A stretch of DNA of 64,000 nucleotides, from NCBI GenBank assembly GCA_003260075.1, contig QLIY01000095.1:75654-139653 (forward strand). The letters are read 5' to 3'. The DNA comes from Phallusia mammillata. Its lineage: Eukaryota; Chordata; Ascidiacea; Phlebobranchia; Ascidiidae. Positions 1 to 12,379 of this stretch are shown piece after piece (within the stretch, counting starts at the first letter, position 1; each line of letters starts with the position of its first letter). The notes below the pieces were generated by a model. The model saw nothing but the letters and a program-made list of their open reading frames with translations. It did no database searches and was not told the origin of the DNA. The translations under genes and the position numbers were made by a program.

Positions 1-460
1 TATGCCATGTGCAGTATTTGTACGGGTATAGGACCAAATACCACCTTTTACGTGCTTTAGCCTGTAGTTTCTATAAAATTAATTTGCAAATAGTCACTTG
101 ACACAATTTGTTTGTGTTCGATCGGAACGTTTGCTGTGCGTCTGACAAGTCTGATGGAACGAAAGGACGATTTGCCGAATCAGCAATTTTGTAACGATTT
201 AGTTACGGCGGAAAATAAAAGTAAAAGCAATTCACGTTTTANATATTTAAAAAAGTTGCAGAGCACTGACCTGCACTATGCTGCGTTGTAAAAAATTGTC
301 TGTAATTCGACTTTTGATTCCTTACCTTACACCGCATTTGGCAAAGCAACAGTTTCAGAATGGCCCATGTCGTTAGTTCGAGTCCAACCTAAGAAAAAAA
401 GGAAATGCCTTGAGTAATCTTAAATTAATAATACAAGCGTCAAAAAACGTGATTTTGCAG
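1..460 (+). other. Probable intron at the left edge
   Basis: No coding exon is supported here. The stretch is AT-rich, has one ambiguous base (N at 242), and ends in a splice acceptor (TTTTGCAG, AG at 459-460) feeding the olfactomedin exon that starts at 461. I infer it is intron of that gene, whose earlier exons lie outside the window. Confidence 0.5.
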
Positions 461-1407
461 GTGTTGGATACCTGGAACACTAATTGGCGAAAGCAGTGGT
501 CTGGGAACGCGTTTATGGCTTGTGGAATTCTCTACGTGTTGAAGAAATATGACGAAGAAGATACAAGTATCGGTTATACTTACAACACACGAACCAAAAC
601 CTACAAACACGTGGACGTAAGTTCAAACGATACTATAGCATATATATATATGTATTGGACCCGATGTTTGTAAATCGCATGAATAAATTGCGGAACACAG
701 ATCAATTTCAAATTTAATTTGTAAAGGTTTAAATGTTCGTATGTGGAGTCGTTGAACGAATTTGGCTTGCTAGCCACAAAAATTGGAAATTTTGTTGCAG
801 ACAATGATTGAGATTTTTATGTCCCTATAAAAATAAAGAGCCTGTTACTTGCAGCAATAAACCCTGTCTAAAACGGCTTTTAACTGCATGATAAATCACA
901 TTTACAAAAAAGTCGCATTTTCGCACATGCTATATTGGGTTCATTAGATTTGTGCAAAAACAATGTCTAAAATATTATGGACATACAAACCGACACCCCG
1001 AAACTTTGGAATATTTGTGCTTACATGGACGACCCCACGGCAAGTGATCAAGGGGAAGGCAAACACTGCAATATATGGCGCAAATTAAACATGCAGTGAA
1101 TGCCACATCACTTGTGGAGCTAATTCGATGCTGTTTGAATCGACGGAGCTGGAAAGAAATATGTGACAACGTCTAACTGCTGAGCGGATGACACGCTTAT
1201 ATATTGGGTCCATTAAACTGTTTCAAAGATGTAAAATAAGACAAATTTAACTCGTTATATTTGTTTTCATTTCAGATTAAATTTCGCAACGCTTACGAGT
1301 GGAACACCATGTTGGCTTATAACCACAAGGAGAAGGTTCTGTACGCATGGGACAGAGGATTCCTGGTCAACTATAACGTAACCATGGAAACAGACAAGCA
1401 CGGTTGA
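461..1407 (+). CDS. Olfactomedin-domain protein, last two exons
   Basis: Exons 461-616 and 1276-1407 join in phase 0 across a 659-bp intron (donor GTAAGT, acceptor TTTCAG). The peptide is the C-terminal third of an olfactomedin (OLF) beta-propeller. It starts WNTNWRKQ, continues SGNAFMACGILYV, a YTYNTRTKTY strand, then EWNTMLAYN, VLYAWDRG and VNYNVTM, and stops at TGA 1405-1407. These match the OLF signature of noelins and related proteins (AFMICGTLY, YNPKDRALYAWNNG, LYNVTL). OLF proteins are secreted or membrane-tethered extracellular adhesion and signalling proteins. The N-terminal region that would separate noelin, gliomedin, latrophilin or OLFML types is outside the window, so no symbol is given. 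A second, diverged copy of the sequence just after the stop (1876-1965) is an unmerged allele and not another exon. Confidence 0.85.
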
Positions 1408-1975
1408 GTTCAAGACAGTACAAGATTTCTGTGTAAACAGATCCGGATAGAGTCACTGTGACAAGTTTGAGAAGTTATTTGGTGCTGCGTTGCGAATTAA
1501 AACTGATATCGTACAATTATCACTGTTGCTTTTGTTTTCAAAAAAATCATAAATAAACTACAGCAAAAGTGCTCTGAAAAAAAAACACTGTTTTGAATGA
1601 TTTGATAGTTCTTTTTATTTTTTGTTATGTGATATTTTTGTCAAAACAGCTGCTTTAGTTAGTTTTTGTACTGCTGTGTTTATTTAAATGCAACGCGCTG
1701 CTATAGGGGGGGGGGTACATCAGAAGTGCTCTGGAAAAAAACACTTTTTGGAATGATTTTGTGATAGTTATTTTTATTTTTTGTCTTGTGATCTTTTGTC
1801 AAAAGCAGCTGCTTTTGTTAGTTTTTGTACTGCTGTGTTTATTTAAATGCAACGCGCTGCTATAGGGGGGGGGGTCATGCTTGAGTTCAAGACAGTCCAA
1901 GATTTTTGTGTTACCACATCCGGATAGAGTCACTGTGACAAGTTTGAGAAGTTATTTGGTGCTGCGGGGGGGGGG
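1406..1975. repeat. Allelic contig pieces shuffled around three G10 runs
   Basis: 1561-1705 recurs in diverged form at about 1725-1864; both copies end at CGCTGCTATA followed by ten G. The sequence just after the olfactomedin stop (1406-1490) recurs at 1882-1965, again ending in ten G. The order A, A', upstream of A is not a natural tandem array. It looks like small haplotype contigs laid end to end. Confidence 0.7.
1552..1557 (+). terminator. Polyadenylation signal AATAAA of the olfactomedin gene
   Basis: A canonical AATAAA lies about 145 nt after the TGA stop and is followed by an A-rich stretch. It is the likely 3' end signal of the olfactomedin-type transcript. Confidence 0.5.
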
Positions 1976-2639
1976 AGCTAAACATCATTTAGTTTTTTGT
2001 CACTGTTGAGCACAATTCAACAAATACAAAGTTTTTAGCATTCACTTTTCTAGAAACACTTTGGTGTGTGCAACACTTATTTTGTGAAATACGAAATCAC
2101 TTGTGTCTGTTTTTATGCCCACTTTCTGTTTAATGAACCCGATTTTTGACATTCAAACATAGACAACAAGCGTGACTGGTTGAATCAAAGCGCTACAACC
2201 ACCTGTTCGACTGATGTTATCTAAGGATCCTAACAATTGAAATAGGGATTGTGCCGCCGTTGCGCTTTCGCTCCAATCCTCTCCATGTTAACTCAAACGC
2301 TGACGATTATTTGCTTTCGAATTACGTAGTGCTTGACGAAATCACGTTTTGACTTTCTTATCAGTGAGCAATCAGTGTTGACAAGACCTCCACGTTATAA
2401 TTACACACCTGCTGCGGAAAATGAACTCCTCTGCTTCCGTAACTTGCTCGAAACTCCGCCGAGATTCAATAAGCTCTTATGAATTTGCATGTCATTTTTC
2501 TGTAATAAATCGGTAAAAAAAATATGTTTTTTATTTGAACAAGATACTAATGGTACTGTTAAAGCAAAAATATACATATATATATCTAAACCTGACGTAG
2601 GCTAAGTATAAAGACGAATGACTAAATGTTTTTTCATGC

Positions 2640-2716
2640 ACTTTAATTTACAGGCATAAGGTTCATTATAGTCTTCATCCACCAAGCAACGAGATGGGTG
2701 ATTATATTTTTAAGTA
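2640..2716 (+). repeat. Interspersed repeat fragment, copy 1
   Basis: The block AGTCTTCATCCACCAAGC ... GGGTGATT ... TTTAAG recurs at 8185-8232, each time close to a long G filler. It is a short dispersed repeat of unknown class. No terminal repeats are visible. Confidence 0.4.
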
Positions 2717-2844
2717 TGTATTCAAGGTATTTTAAAAATAATATTATTTGTGCTCCTTGAATTAGTAACAATTTTGTACTATGTTTGAATAATTGTGACC
2801 ATTTGTTGAAAAACTGGCATCAGAATAATTTTCAGAAAAAAAAA

Positions 2845-2929
<85 letters not shown>
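2845..2929. other. 85-base G run, probable sized assembly gap
   Basis: The run is uninterrupted. The sequence right of it (2930-3060) is repeated at 3302-3434, as expected if a small contig sits beside a gap. Poly-Pro and poly-Gly frames across it are not genes. Confidence 0.75.
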
Positions 2930-2931
<2 letters not shown>

Positions 2932-3434
2932 TAATACTATTTTGGGGGACCGTAGACAGCAAAAAACAGCTACGCCCTCTGCTACCAACATGAATTCGAT
3001 TTTTATTGATCCTTTTTTTGAAACCATTTAAAATCATTCTAAAAATACGCCAGCTTGAATTGGGGGGGGGGGAGCATAAAACACGCAAAACAATCCATTT
3101 ATTTTTCCATCTGTTTTTCACACTTTACAAAATGGTGCTTATATTTAATGACACTGAAATAGGCAATGCTGATCACAATATGTTAATTTTTTTTCGCATA
3201 CAACAGAGTGCAGGGACGTAGTTTATTTATCGCTAATATAAAAAGGTTGTTTATAAAATGTTAAACTATTTCCAAATAAACATAATATAATATACTAATA
3301 TACCTAATACTATTTTGGGGGACCGTAGACAGCAAAAAAACAGCTACGCCCTCTGCTACCAACATCAATTCGATTTTTATTGATCCGTTTTTTGAAACCA
3401 TTTAAAATCATTCTAAAAATACGCCAGCTTGAAT
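2930..3434. repeat. Duplicated 131-bp piece (2930-3060 and 3302-3434)
   Basis: Both copies begin CCTAATACTATTTTGGGG and run through CGCCAGCTTGAATT. The first is bounded by filler on both sides (G85 and G11), the second is embedded in normal sequence. The first is therefore an orphan contig contained in the second. Confidence 0.7.
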
Positions 3435-3539
3435 TTGCGATAAATCACAAAAGCCGGTTGTTGCGAGGGTTGACAATCCCATTACAAGCAAAAACCAGCC
3501 TCCCAGTCAGAAAGGTCGCACACACAGACACACAAATAG

Positions 3540-3780
3540 CAAGCACGAGTCGCTATTGACCCAAGGACACGGTGACATCGAGCAGACCCGTTCAACAAAA
3601 GGATGTGAAATTGTCAGGGCCCTTCCTAACCGGACGGATGCTCAACACAAAGGCGAGCAAATTCTCGTCCGATAGAAAAGTAACCGATCTGAAATGTTTG
3701 CGGGATCTAGAGGTCGTTCACACCGCTGCTAATCCCATTTCTGAGTGTCAGTGACAGGCGGGAGTGGCACACGGGTGTGG
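3540..3780. promoter_or_regulatory. GC-richer non-coding island 1 upstream of Osr
   Basis: This stretch stands out from AT-rich surroundings in base composition and lacks a convincing gene; the 60-codon frame inside has no homology I recognise. By position it could be a cis-regulatory module for Osr 9 kb downstream, or a promoter. This rests only on composition. Confidence 0.25.
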
Positions 3781-4659
3781 TGACAAAAATTTGACAGTTG
3801 ACACGCGAAAAAATACACACATGACAAAGAAAAGATACTTTGTTTGGTGTTTGTTTGTTTGATAGATAATAGACATCCTTCAAGCCTTTGATACAGCCCA
3901 AAAAAACTTCAATAAGCACAAGCGTTTTCAATTTCTGCGACCGTTTGCGTTTTGTAAAGCTCATATGACTCGAATTAATGACGGATCAAAACACAAAAAG
4001 AAACATTATGTCCAAAACAGATCACAAAAAATAACTGGTTTGGTCTTATTTTAGGTTTTAAAACAAAATTTAAAACTGTTCAGTTTTTTTGGTTTCAAAG
4101 AAACGATCTTAGCAAATGAGTGTTTGAAGCGAATATATCTTAACTAAGGCATAATTTTAACCTTTCAAAACAGGGCGCAGATATTTGTGTTAACGTTACA
4201 AATAGTTCAGAATCAGAATAATCATCTTAATATGATACGTTTTACAAAATGAAGTATAGTTTTAATATTTTTCATTTGGATTTTCAACCCAGGGCCTCAC
4301 TTTCGGTCGCCATACGGTCGTTTATGAGCAATAAACGTTGAAAACAAAATGGTAAACGGTGTTATGTGATAAAAAATTTCAACACCAACAAAATTAATGA
4401 CCATAAAGCCAACATCCCATTTCCAGTGAAACACCAAATGAGTGAAATATTGATCACATTACACCCTAAAATATTACCACCCGATAGATTCTGCCGCTGA
4501 CTTAAACATAATCTAAATTACTTTCACCTTTTTAATTTACTTTCCGTGGCTTTATAAACACATTTAGTCCAAATTTTACGGTATATAAGCGAGGGTCTGT
4601 AAAAACAAATACATCAACCGGGGTGTCTAAAGTGTCTTTTTTACACAAGTGGTAAAAAT

Positions 4660-5260
4660 CGACGTCGTAACACAATAACAACCAGATGTTTGGCAAACAT
4701 GTGGAAATTCATCACTCCATTTACGCCACATAAGCGACATGACATGAGACGCGCTGCTAACGGACCAAACACCGGTATGTGTTTAAATATTTGCCCGCAA
4801 ATGCGGCTCCATTGTCCCGCTGCGGGGCAATTAGCAGAATCGAGGTACGCGACCGAACAATAGCTTGGCGGCGGGATCAGCGAGTGCAGACCGGGCGTCT
4901 GCAAATAACGTCATTGAGTTGGGAGCTGCCAATCATGAAGCAAACGGAAAAGAGGGCGGCCAGGATCCGGTGTGCTACTGAGGATGGGCCAGCGGTCAAT
5001 AGTCCCAGGTCTTTGTTCCCGCACGTAGCTGGAAACAGAGAGTGACACAAGACCCAGGGTGGTCGATATACCGGCTTTGCTCCATTGTGATCACTTGTTT
5101 GTCATCCCGGTCGCGCGGCACAAGGCACATATTGCGATATATAAACTGTAAGCGTTTCATTGCGACGCCGAAAACGATTTGTCGGATAAATAAAGCCACC
5201 GCGAGGTTCGCTGTTTGCAGCATCTTTGCAATCGCCTTGCTGCATTGTCTGTCAGTTAAT
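4660..5260. promoter_or_regulatory. GC-richer non-coding island 2 upstream of Osr
   Basis: About 600 bp with raised GC and CpG, bounded by AT-rich DNA. Overlapping frames of 87-105 codons exist on both strands, which is what GC-rich non-coding DNA produces by chance. No domain is recognisable. Candidate control region only. Confidence 0.3.
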
Positions 5261-5600
5261 TTCTCCAAAATGCAAATAAAACTTTCTAAAAAAATTGGAC
5301 GTCGCCACTATGTATCTAGAATTAAGATCTACATTCGAATGGTCACAATACACTCTTAAAGCGAACTTGTTTTCGTTTCTGACATAAGAATACTTCGGAA
5401 AAAAATCAAGTCTTTAGGACCAAATTGTGTCAAAAGTATTATTTCAATTTAGTTCCAAGTGGACTTTTAAAACTTCTTTTTGTTTTTAGGTTGCAACAAT
5501 TAATGATTTTTAGACAGCAACAACAAACGGCTGGAAACGTACGTAAGTTACCAGAGGTTGTTTTCTTCAATTCACACACAAAGATTAAATATAGTTGTTT

Positions 5601-5908
5601 AAAATATCCGGGGTAAGTAACAAACAAACAAGTCGTCGATTTAAAGAGAAAAACAAATAAATTTATGAGATGTTCTTTTAACATCAATCGGTGTTGGGGT
5701 TTGGTCAGATTTGTAAACTATTTTCAGCCTTTCGCTTTATAATTGATGGGGGGGGGGGTTGTTTCAAATATCCGGAGTAATTAACAAACAAACAAGTCGT
5801 CGATTTAAAGAGAAAAACACATAAATTTATGTGATGTTCTTTTAACATCAATCGGTGTTGGGATTTGGTCAGATTTGTAAACTATTTTCAGCCTTTCGCT
5901 TTATAATT
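5601..5908. repeat. Unmerged allele pair around the G run at 5748-5758
   Basis: The left copy (5601-5747) ends TTTATAATTGAT. The right copy (5760-5907) repeats the same text with substitutions and then continues normally. Confidence 0.75.
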
Positions 5909-5984
5909 GATTATAATTGAACTTTCTCGCAATCACCAAAACAGGTCTATTAATACGGCAAATATTACTTGACAAATGTAATCT

Positions 5985-6490
5985 CCTTTCATCTATGGGT
6001 CAAGGACAGGTTACAATTCACGTAGCAGGAGAACAGACGTCAAATTTGCGTCAATTCGCAGGGCAACCAGTGTATCTAGGCAGCAAAATCAACAACAGTG
6101 GCACATAAGGGGGGCGACGAAAAACTGTGACCGGAAGAGCCTTATCGTGCCTCTGCCTTTATCTGGCGCGCGAGCGTTTGAGGAAGCGGTTTGGTCAACC
6201 ACTCAACGACTCTTCATCACGATTCGGCAAACCTTCACTTCCGAGACAGGGTTAGGCGCGATGTGATAATATAACCGCCGTTACCTTTACATCTGTACCA
6301 CCGCGGCGACGACCACGTAAAAACACAAGCGTAACACCGTTAATTTGCTTTTCATATTCCGCGAAAGTCAACAGTTTGAGCCGGGGTTGGGCGAAACCGC
6401 CTCCAAGCCGCTGTAATGTCAAGGGCCCATTAACAGACCTGCAATCTATGCGAAAGCTTTGATAGAAGATTGTCAAGTGAAGTGTTGAAC
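5985..6490. promoter_or_regulatory. GC-richer non-coding island 3 upstream of Osr
   Basis: A CpG-containing island including CTTTATCT (a GATA-type site) near 6158 and ACCGGAAG (an ETS-type site) near 6130. GATA plus ETS pairs are common in ascidian early enhancers. No gene is supported. The regulatory role is inferred from motifs and composition. Confidence 0.3.
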
Positions 6491-7099
6491 TCAAACACCG
6501 AGACAACAGAAGCAAATGGGGAAAAAAGGATTAAAACACGAAACGGACCCAGCGTTCTTACTTTTTTATTCAGTGTAATAAGTTACAATTAACTTTCTAA
6601 TCACAAAATTGTCATTTCGAAAGTGTATTGAGGTAAAAAAAAACACTTGGATCATAATAAACAAAAAAGAAAACGTTTTCGTAAACATTACAAATCGAAA
6701 TACATATTTTGCCAAAACGGGGAAAAACAAAGTAGGTCACTTTTCTATAGTTTAACAAACACTATTATTTTCATACAAAAAGTGTTTGTAAGTTACAAAA
6801 AAGAAACCAAAATGGAAAAAAAGCAGTATTTAAATTGCACACAAGGTACAAGTAATAAGTTTCTTCATGGACGACATTTAATCGCATTCATTTAAGTTTG
6901 GATATCACGACAAGGGCGGACTTGTAGATTTCATGTTTAGCTACCGTCTCTTTTGACAATCGCTGCAATTTACACAACCCTGAGAGTCTATTTGATGGAA
7001 GCTCCAGCAAAGTTGAGCACGAAATAAGATTTCTACAAAAAGCTTCCATAGATTTGCGGGCGACCCAGCAAATTTTCAATCCCTAATATTAAATTCCAG

Positions 7100-7370
7100 T
7101 GAGTGTGTACAATACATTGTCCTTCCGCCCGCGAGGCAGAACTTCGACTATTAGCACCCAGAGAAATGACGGCAATCTAAAGCAAACATAGCCCAGTATA
7201 ACTCTGCCACCAGCGTGGCGAGGAGCAGTTCATAATTCAGCGATAGGGCGACGCATTTGCACGTTAATCAGGCGAGTCGTATTTACTGCCACAACGCAGT
7301 GTGTATTTGCAGTGGCCGGCGCGCTGGCCTTTCTGATCTGACAGAAAAACGGCAACACGACGCAAGTTAT
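7100..7370. promoter_or_regulatory. GC-richer non-coding island 4 upstream of Osr
   Basis: A sharply bounded GC-richer patch (GGCGAGGAGC, GGCCGGCGCGCTGGCC) with no open frame of interest. Candidate enhancer or promoter by composition only. Confidence 0.3.
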
Positions 7371-8125
7371 TAAACAGTTTAGATGTTTAAGTATGTAAGT
7401 AATTTTCCAATATTGCAGTTAAAATATTTTTAGTTTGTATGAATAAAACCAGCACGTTATACACTGATGTCTGAAAATGAGCACCAAAATTAATATTAAC
7501 ATTAAAGAGTCGCAAGCCCAAGTGTTTTTGTCATGCTGTGATGGACTGTATGTATCTCTTAGGAAAGAAATAATAGTCGAGAGAAATTAGGTTGGTAACC
7601 GAACAATTGAATTTAAGATTCGTTTTATTGTTTCATTTTGTTAACTGTCAGAGATGTTACAGAGAAGTATTATTAACGTACGTCAATAGGGCTTTTTAGA
7701 TGACTGTATAATTACAAATTCCACATTGGATTAATAATAGAATATATATACATATATTGAGTAAGGATATATATTTGATGCTTTATGCAAAGTTAGAAAA
7801 AGTAATTTGCACAAAATGCGCCATCACAATGTGGCAAAAGTAGTTTGGAATTCGTCGCCATTTTATTGCAAAGGAAGTATGATCTTGTACAGATTTTGGG
7901 ATATTGTTTTTGCAATGCTAAGTTGTCTAGAAATTACAATTTTGTTTATGAAAACAAAAATCGCATATGCTTCCGGAAAAAAAAACTGAATAGTGACGAG
8001 ATTGAATACAAAATGGCGAGATAAATTTTATTGTCAATCCACGGTTTGCAAAGAAAGGCCCCAATCTATGAATAACGTCATGTAGATGTAAGTTCCGAAA
8101 AATCACTTAGTCGTTCACCCTTTGG

Positions 8126-8130
<5 letters not shown>

Positions 8131-8171
<41 letters not shown>
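8131..8171. other. 41-base G run, probable sized assembly gap
   Basis: A pure G run between unrelated flanks. It is followed immediately by the second copy of the dispersed repeat seen at 2640-2716. Confidence 0.7.
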
Positions 8172-8172
<1 letters not shown>

Positions 8173-8235
8173 GCTATAAGGATTTTTAGTCTTCAGCACC
8201 CACCAAGCAACGGACTGGGTGATTCGAGCTTTAAG
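8172..8235 (+). repeat. Interspersed repeat fragment, copy 2
   Basis: Shares AGTCTTCA, CCACCAAGCAACG and GGGTGATT with 2640-2716. Class unknown. Confidence 0.4.
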
Positions 8236-9137
8236 TTTCAATTACGAGTATAACGTCATGTACAAATTTGTTGTGTTTGGTATATTTTCAAACTTTTTAG
8301 TAAGGCTTGTAAGGGTTTTTATTATTTTGCATGATTTGATAGGAACACTATACACAGACTAGAAGAGTAATTTAAGCAAAAACACAACTGCCAGAGAACT
8401 TGCATAAAGAATATATACATCTTACAGACGTTCCAACAATCACTGTTGTCAATAATGTATTCTATATACACAAGTTATCTGGCAATTTTTGATTAAATTA
8501 CGTAATAATAATTGTTTTACAGTTTATGGGTAGCCAAAGCAATGACACAAAATCGCATTTGGGTAAAAATGGGACAAAAAAATGTCAACACAAATTGACC
8601 ACTATAATTTAAATGCGTTAAAGCTACCAAAATATTTTCGGATTAAATACTTCAGTATATTACAAAGTGTTACAACCCCTTATAAATGTTTGTCCAATAT
8701 ATCTAAAGGGATTATTTTTAAAGGCAAACAAGTAAGTGTAATATGGTTTTGGCCGCCGTTTACAGAAAAGTACAAGCATTCCGCTTTATATGGGAACTTA
8801 AAACTACTATGGAGTCGAGACCTTTGGCTAAAATTTATACCAAGCGTGTCATCTTGATCGATTTATTATTGCTTCGTATATCACATGTCAACGACCTTCT
8901 TTCAAGCTTTCTGAGATCAGAAAAGTTAATACGCACATGGGGTCGTTAAAACTTATTTGCAGGGCGCTTTATCAAACGTACCACGTCAGGCAACGGCCGT
9001 GTTTTGATCAGCTGTAAAATGACACAAATAAACACAAGTAATATATATTTATACTGTACATAAATAGGCTCACAGATCAATAACCTAAGCACTAATGAAT
9101 AAACTAACGTAGAAGAAGTCTTTGCAAATTAAATAGC

Positions 9138-9585
9138 ATGTGAAAGATGAATTGTTTCCATGGTCATAATGGAAATGCACATATGCTGAAATGCCTTAAA
9201 AGCGTAGTATTATTGTGCTGACATAACCAGTGGTAAATTTGTATCTAAAATTGTAGTCTTTGTTAAAACAACGATGTTTTTGTTTAAGCATATCTGAGTA
9301 TAATTTTGACTTGTATGTCTATCAACTTTATACAGTAATAAGGGTTTCAATAAGGGGGGGGGGAGCATGTGAAAGCTGAATTGTTTTCATGCTCATAATG
9401 TAAATGCACACATGCTGAAATCCCTTAAAAGCGTAGTATTATTATGCTGACATAACCAGTGGTAAATTTGTATCTAAAATTGTCGTTTTTGTTGAAACAA
9501 CGATGTTTTTGTTTAAGCATATCTAAGTATAATGTTGACTTGTATGTCTATCAACTTTATACAGTAATAAGGGTTTCAATAAATA
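9138..9585. repeat. Unmerged allele pair around the G run at 9354-9363
   Basis: 9138-9353 and 9367-9585 match over about 215 bp with scattered substitutions. The second copy continues past TTTCAATAA where the first stops. Confidence 0.75.
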
Positions 9586-9769
9586 ACTTATTTCAAATTT
9601 TCATGGCACCAAATTGCATTTGGTTAAACGCTCTAAAATATTATGAGCAGTTTACCAAAAGACTCAAAAATGCCAATAACATACTCGTACACGTCTTAAG
9701 TTATCGCAATATATCCTCTATTTAATATCTAACATTTTATGAGTTTGAATTATCACTTGGCGTCTTAGC

Positions 9770-10100
9770 ATTGGGCGGGTCGCCATATTTGATTCAAGCT
9801 TCCACAATGACAGCTACTGTATGCTGGAGAAGGCCGGGCAGACAAACACTGGATATTTTACGAGTTTGGCTCCCGCTTGAGGGGCGAAGTACGGCATGAG
9901 TTAACGAGCCGCTCTGATGGTTATTACAACGTTGGGTTATTTACGGCCGAACCAGGAATCACTTCGGCCCGAACAGATTTACTGCGCGGGGATTTGATGG
10001 ATTTTTTTCGGCGATTAAAAGTGACGTCGAAATTTGGTAGTTACGATCGTTTGCTGGATCGTAAAACACAGAACCATCAGTGAGCTACTGCTAAGATTGA
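9770..10100 (+). promoter_or_regulatory. GC-richer island 5 with an 80-90 codon open frame
   Basis: Between an AG at about 9814 and a TGA at 10081-10083 one plus-strand frame stays open for nearly 90 codons, with a protein-like but unrecognised composition (GLFTAEPGIT, LLRGDLMDFF). No donor or partner exon was found. Either a lost or isolated exon, or a GC-rich regulatory island upstream of Osr. I favour the latter. Confidence 0.25.
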
Positions 10101-10190
10101 ACACCCTCGCACGCAAACCAGATGAGCAAGTCGAAAACAACACCATAGACTTTGCAATACTTTCTCCAAATTATAAAATGTAAAAGTTTA

Positions 10191-10676
10191 ATAATAAGAA
10201 TAACGACCCAAATAGAGCGAAACTTATGAACAGATCTGTACACAGGTTTCGAAAAATTTACAGATTTAAAAGAAATTATGTGTGAAAGTGAAATACCAAT
10301 CGTAAACCATTTTGCTGAGTAGATTTAAAGCGCGCCCCAAAATAAAACGGACTTTATACGTCTGTTTATTTGTGTTATATAATTTGCTATTTGTATATGC
10401 ACATTTCGAATCAGAAATATTTCTAGGATTTTGCCTTGCTGGGTGGGGGGGGGGAAGATCTGTATACAGGTTTCGATAATTTACAGATTTAAAAGAAATT
10501 ATGTGAGAAATACCAATCGTAAACCATTTTGCTGAGTAGATTTAAAGCGCTCCCCAAATAAATCGGACTTAATATGTCTGTTTTTTGTATGTCATATATT
10601 ATAATTTGCTATTTGTACATGCACATTTCGAATCAGAAATATTTCTAGGATTTTGCCTTGCTGGGTGGGGGGGGGG
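10191..10676. repeat. Paired copies, both ending at the same base before G10 runs
   Basis: About 10225-10444 and 10457-10666 are the same text. Both end GCCTTGCTGGGT followed by ten G (10445-10454 and 10667-10676). A shared end point fits two haplotype contigs stopping at one assembly-graph branch. The start also carries a fused end of the GGCCCAAATA MITE (CGACCCAAATAGAGC near 10204, then CTTATGAACAGATC). Confidence 0.65.
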
Positions 10677-10692
10677 TAAAAATAACGGCAGA

Positions 10693-10997
10693 AAAAAAGT
10701 ATGCTGCAATAAAAAAATGAATTTCGCTCTAAAACCATTTTCGATATCTTAAGCGACCAGTTCATAACCATACTATTAATAAATTATCAACAACATTATG
10801 GGTGAACTGTACAATAAAAATACAGCACAATTTAATTTCCATGGGGGGGGGGGTATGCTGCAATAAAAAAATGAATTTCGATCTAAAACCATTTTCAATA
10901 TTTTAAGCGACCAGTTCATAACCATACTATTAATAAATTATCAACAAAATTATGGGTGAACTGTACAATAAAAATACAGCACAATTTAATTTCCATG
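10693..10997. repeat. Unmerged allele pair around the G run at 10843-10853
   Basis: The copies (10698-10842 and 10854-10996) differ by a few substitutions. Only the right copy continues after TTTAATTTCCATG. Confidence 0.75.
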
Positions 10998-11029
10998 TGT
11001 TTGTTAAGTTGCTTATAGGAACAGTACAA

Positions 11030-11560
11030 TGACCTTTCGCGAAATTATCAAGGTCAATGACTTCTAGCGACTGTGGTCACGTGACAGAACCAAGACTACA
11101 GCGGCGTTATTTTAGGTCGCAATAAAAATGATGTTACAATGTTTGTTCGAGATGCGATGCTAACAGTAGCACCATCTAACGACGGGGCTATACCTGCGCG
11201 TTTATTGTCATCGTTTGCTTGTTTGGTTGATGCTTGTAAAAATCAGAAACTTTTGCGACACAACCCAACTAGGGGTGAACGACCTAGGGGCTGTTGAACC
11301 CCCAAACGCATAGTTTTTGTCACGTAATGAAGTCGTCACTGACGTAAAACGAAAAGGGGCTCGGATATTTGCTAACTGATCGAGCCCAGTGCGACGTGTG
11401 ATCGCGTTTATTTCGTTTGGGCGTTGCGTAGAGCGTTTGCCATTTCAAGTATTTGCTCGAGAAGGGACAAACCGACTAGGCTTACTGTTGCTTTGTTACA
11501 AGGCTTATTACATTATTGCCGGTGGTGGTTTCTGACAGACGTATACGTAATGAAGCATCT
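11030..11560. promoter_or_regulatory. GC-richer island 6, closest to Osr
   Basis: Contains a nuclear-receptor half-site (CAAGGTCA, about 11049), an E-box CACGTG (about 11078), and CACGTAATG and TGACGTAA-type sites around 11320-11347. It lies 0.9-1.4 kb before the Osr start. It is the best positional candidate in this window for an Osr proximal enhancer, but motif presence is weak evidence. Confidence 0.35.
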
Positions 11561-11782
11561 TATTTTCGGTCAATATTTTAATCCGTGCTCGATTATATTC
11601 GTCTGTTTCTGTATAGTTGTGCGCCCTAGTTATTGCACATTGTTTACATATTGTGTAACCCGAAAGGTTAACATGAGAAATTTTGTAGCAGCAAAGTGAT
11701 ACCACGGTAATACACTGACGTTTCGTTTTAATAACTTGATTAGCACAGTTTAAATTTCATACATTTTTCTTAATTATTTAAT

Positions 11783-11985
11783 AGCAGCAGGCAGCAGCAA
11801 TGCTAACAAAAAAAACCTCGTAAAAATATAACACGTATTTTTGTCAATAGGGACAGCATACTTAAGGGGGGGGGGACCTTTAAAAATTTCTGGATACGCC
11901 CCTGGTAGCAGCAATGCTAACAAAAAAAACGTCGTAAAAATATAACACGTATTTTTGTCAATAGGGACAGCATACTTAATTGAAG
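11783..11985. repeat. Unmerged allele pair around the G run at 11866-11875
   Basis: GCAGCAATGCTAAC ... CATACTTAA occurs at about 11790-11865 and 11908-11980 with near identity. Confidence 0.7.
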
Positions 11986-12379
11986 GCGTTTTAATAACAG
12001 TGTCGCAGCTGCTCTATATCTTTACATTTTAATTGGTTAATATACAACATGTCTTAAATGCTGTACTGTAAATCAGGGTAAAGTCGCCAATACCAGCATA
12101 GTGAAGCTGCAAAGATTTATTTTCACACCGAATCGGGTGTTCCCATTGGAATCACCTCACAATTGTACACAAATTAGGACAACGTGCATAAACTGTTCAT
12201 TAAAAACAGAAAAACGCCCGCAGGGTAGGGGGAATGTACATGCCTTCAAGAAAAGAGCACTTATTGGTCACACGAAAAATAAGTTACACAAGCACTAGGG
12301 TTGTTTAGCTATTTTGTTTGGCTGATTGTTTTAGGCCTATATTGTATCGCTTCGTTTCTGTTCCTAGGTTAATTTCATT

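Noticed and set aside
2762..3121. Poly-proline / poly-glycine reading frames (also at 18755-19188 and 38165-38798)
   Set aside because: They exist only because a G filler run stays open in several frames. Flanking peptides are unrelated AT-rich noise.
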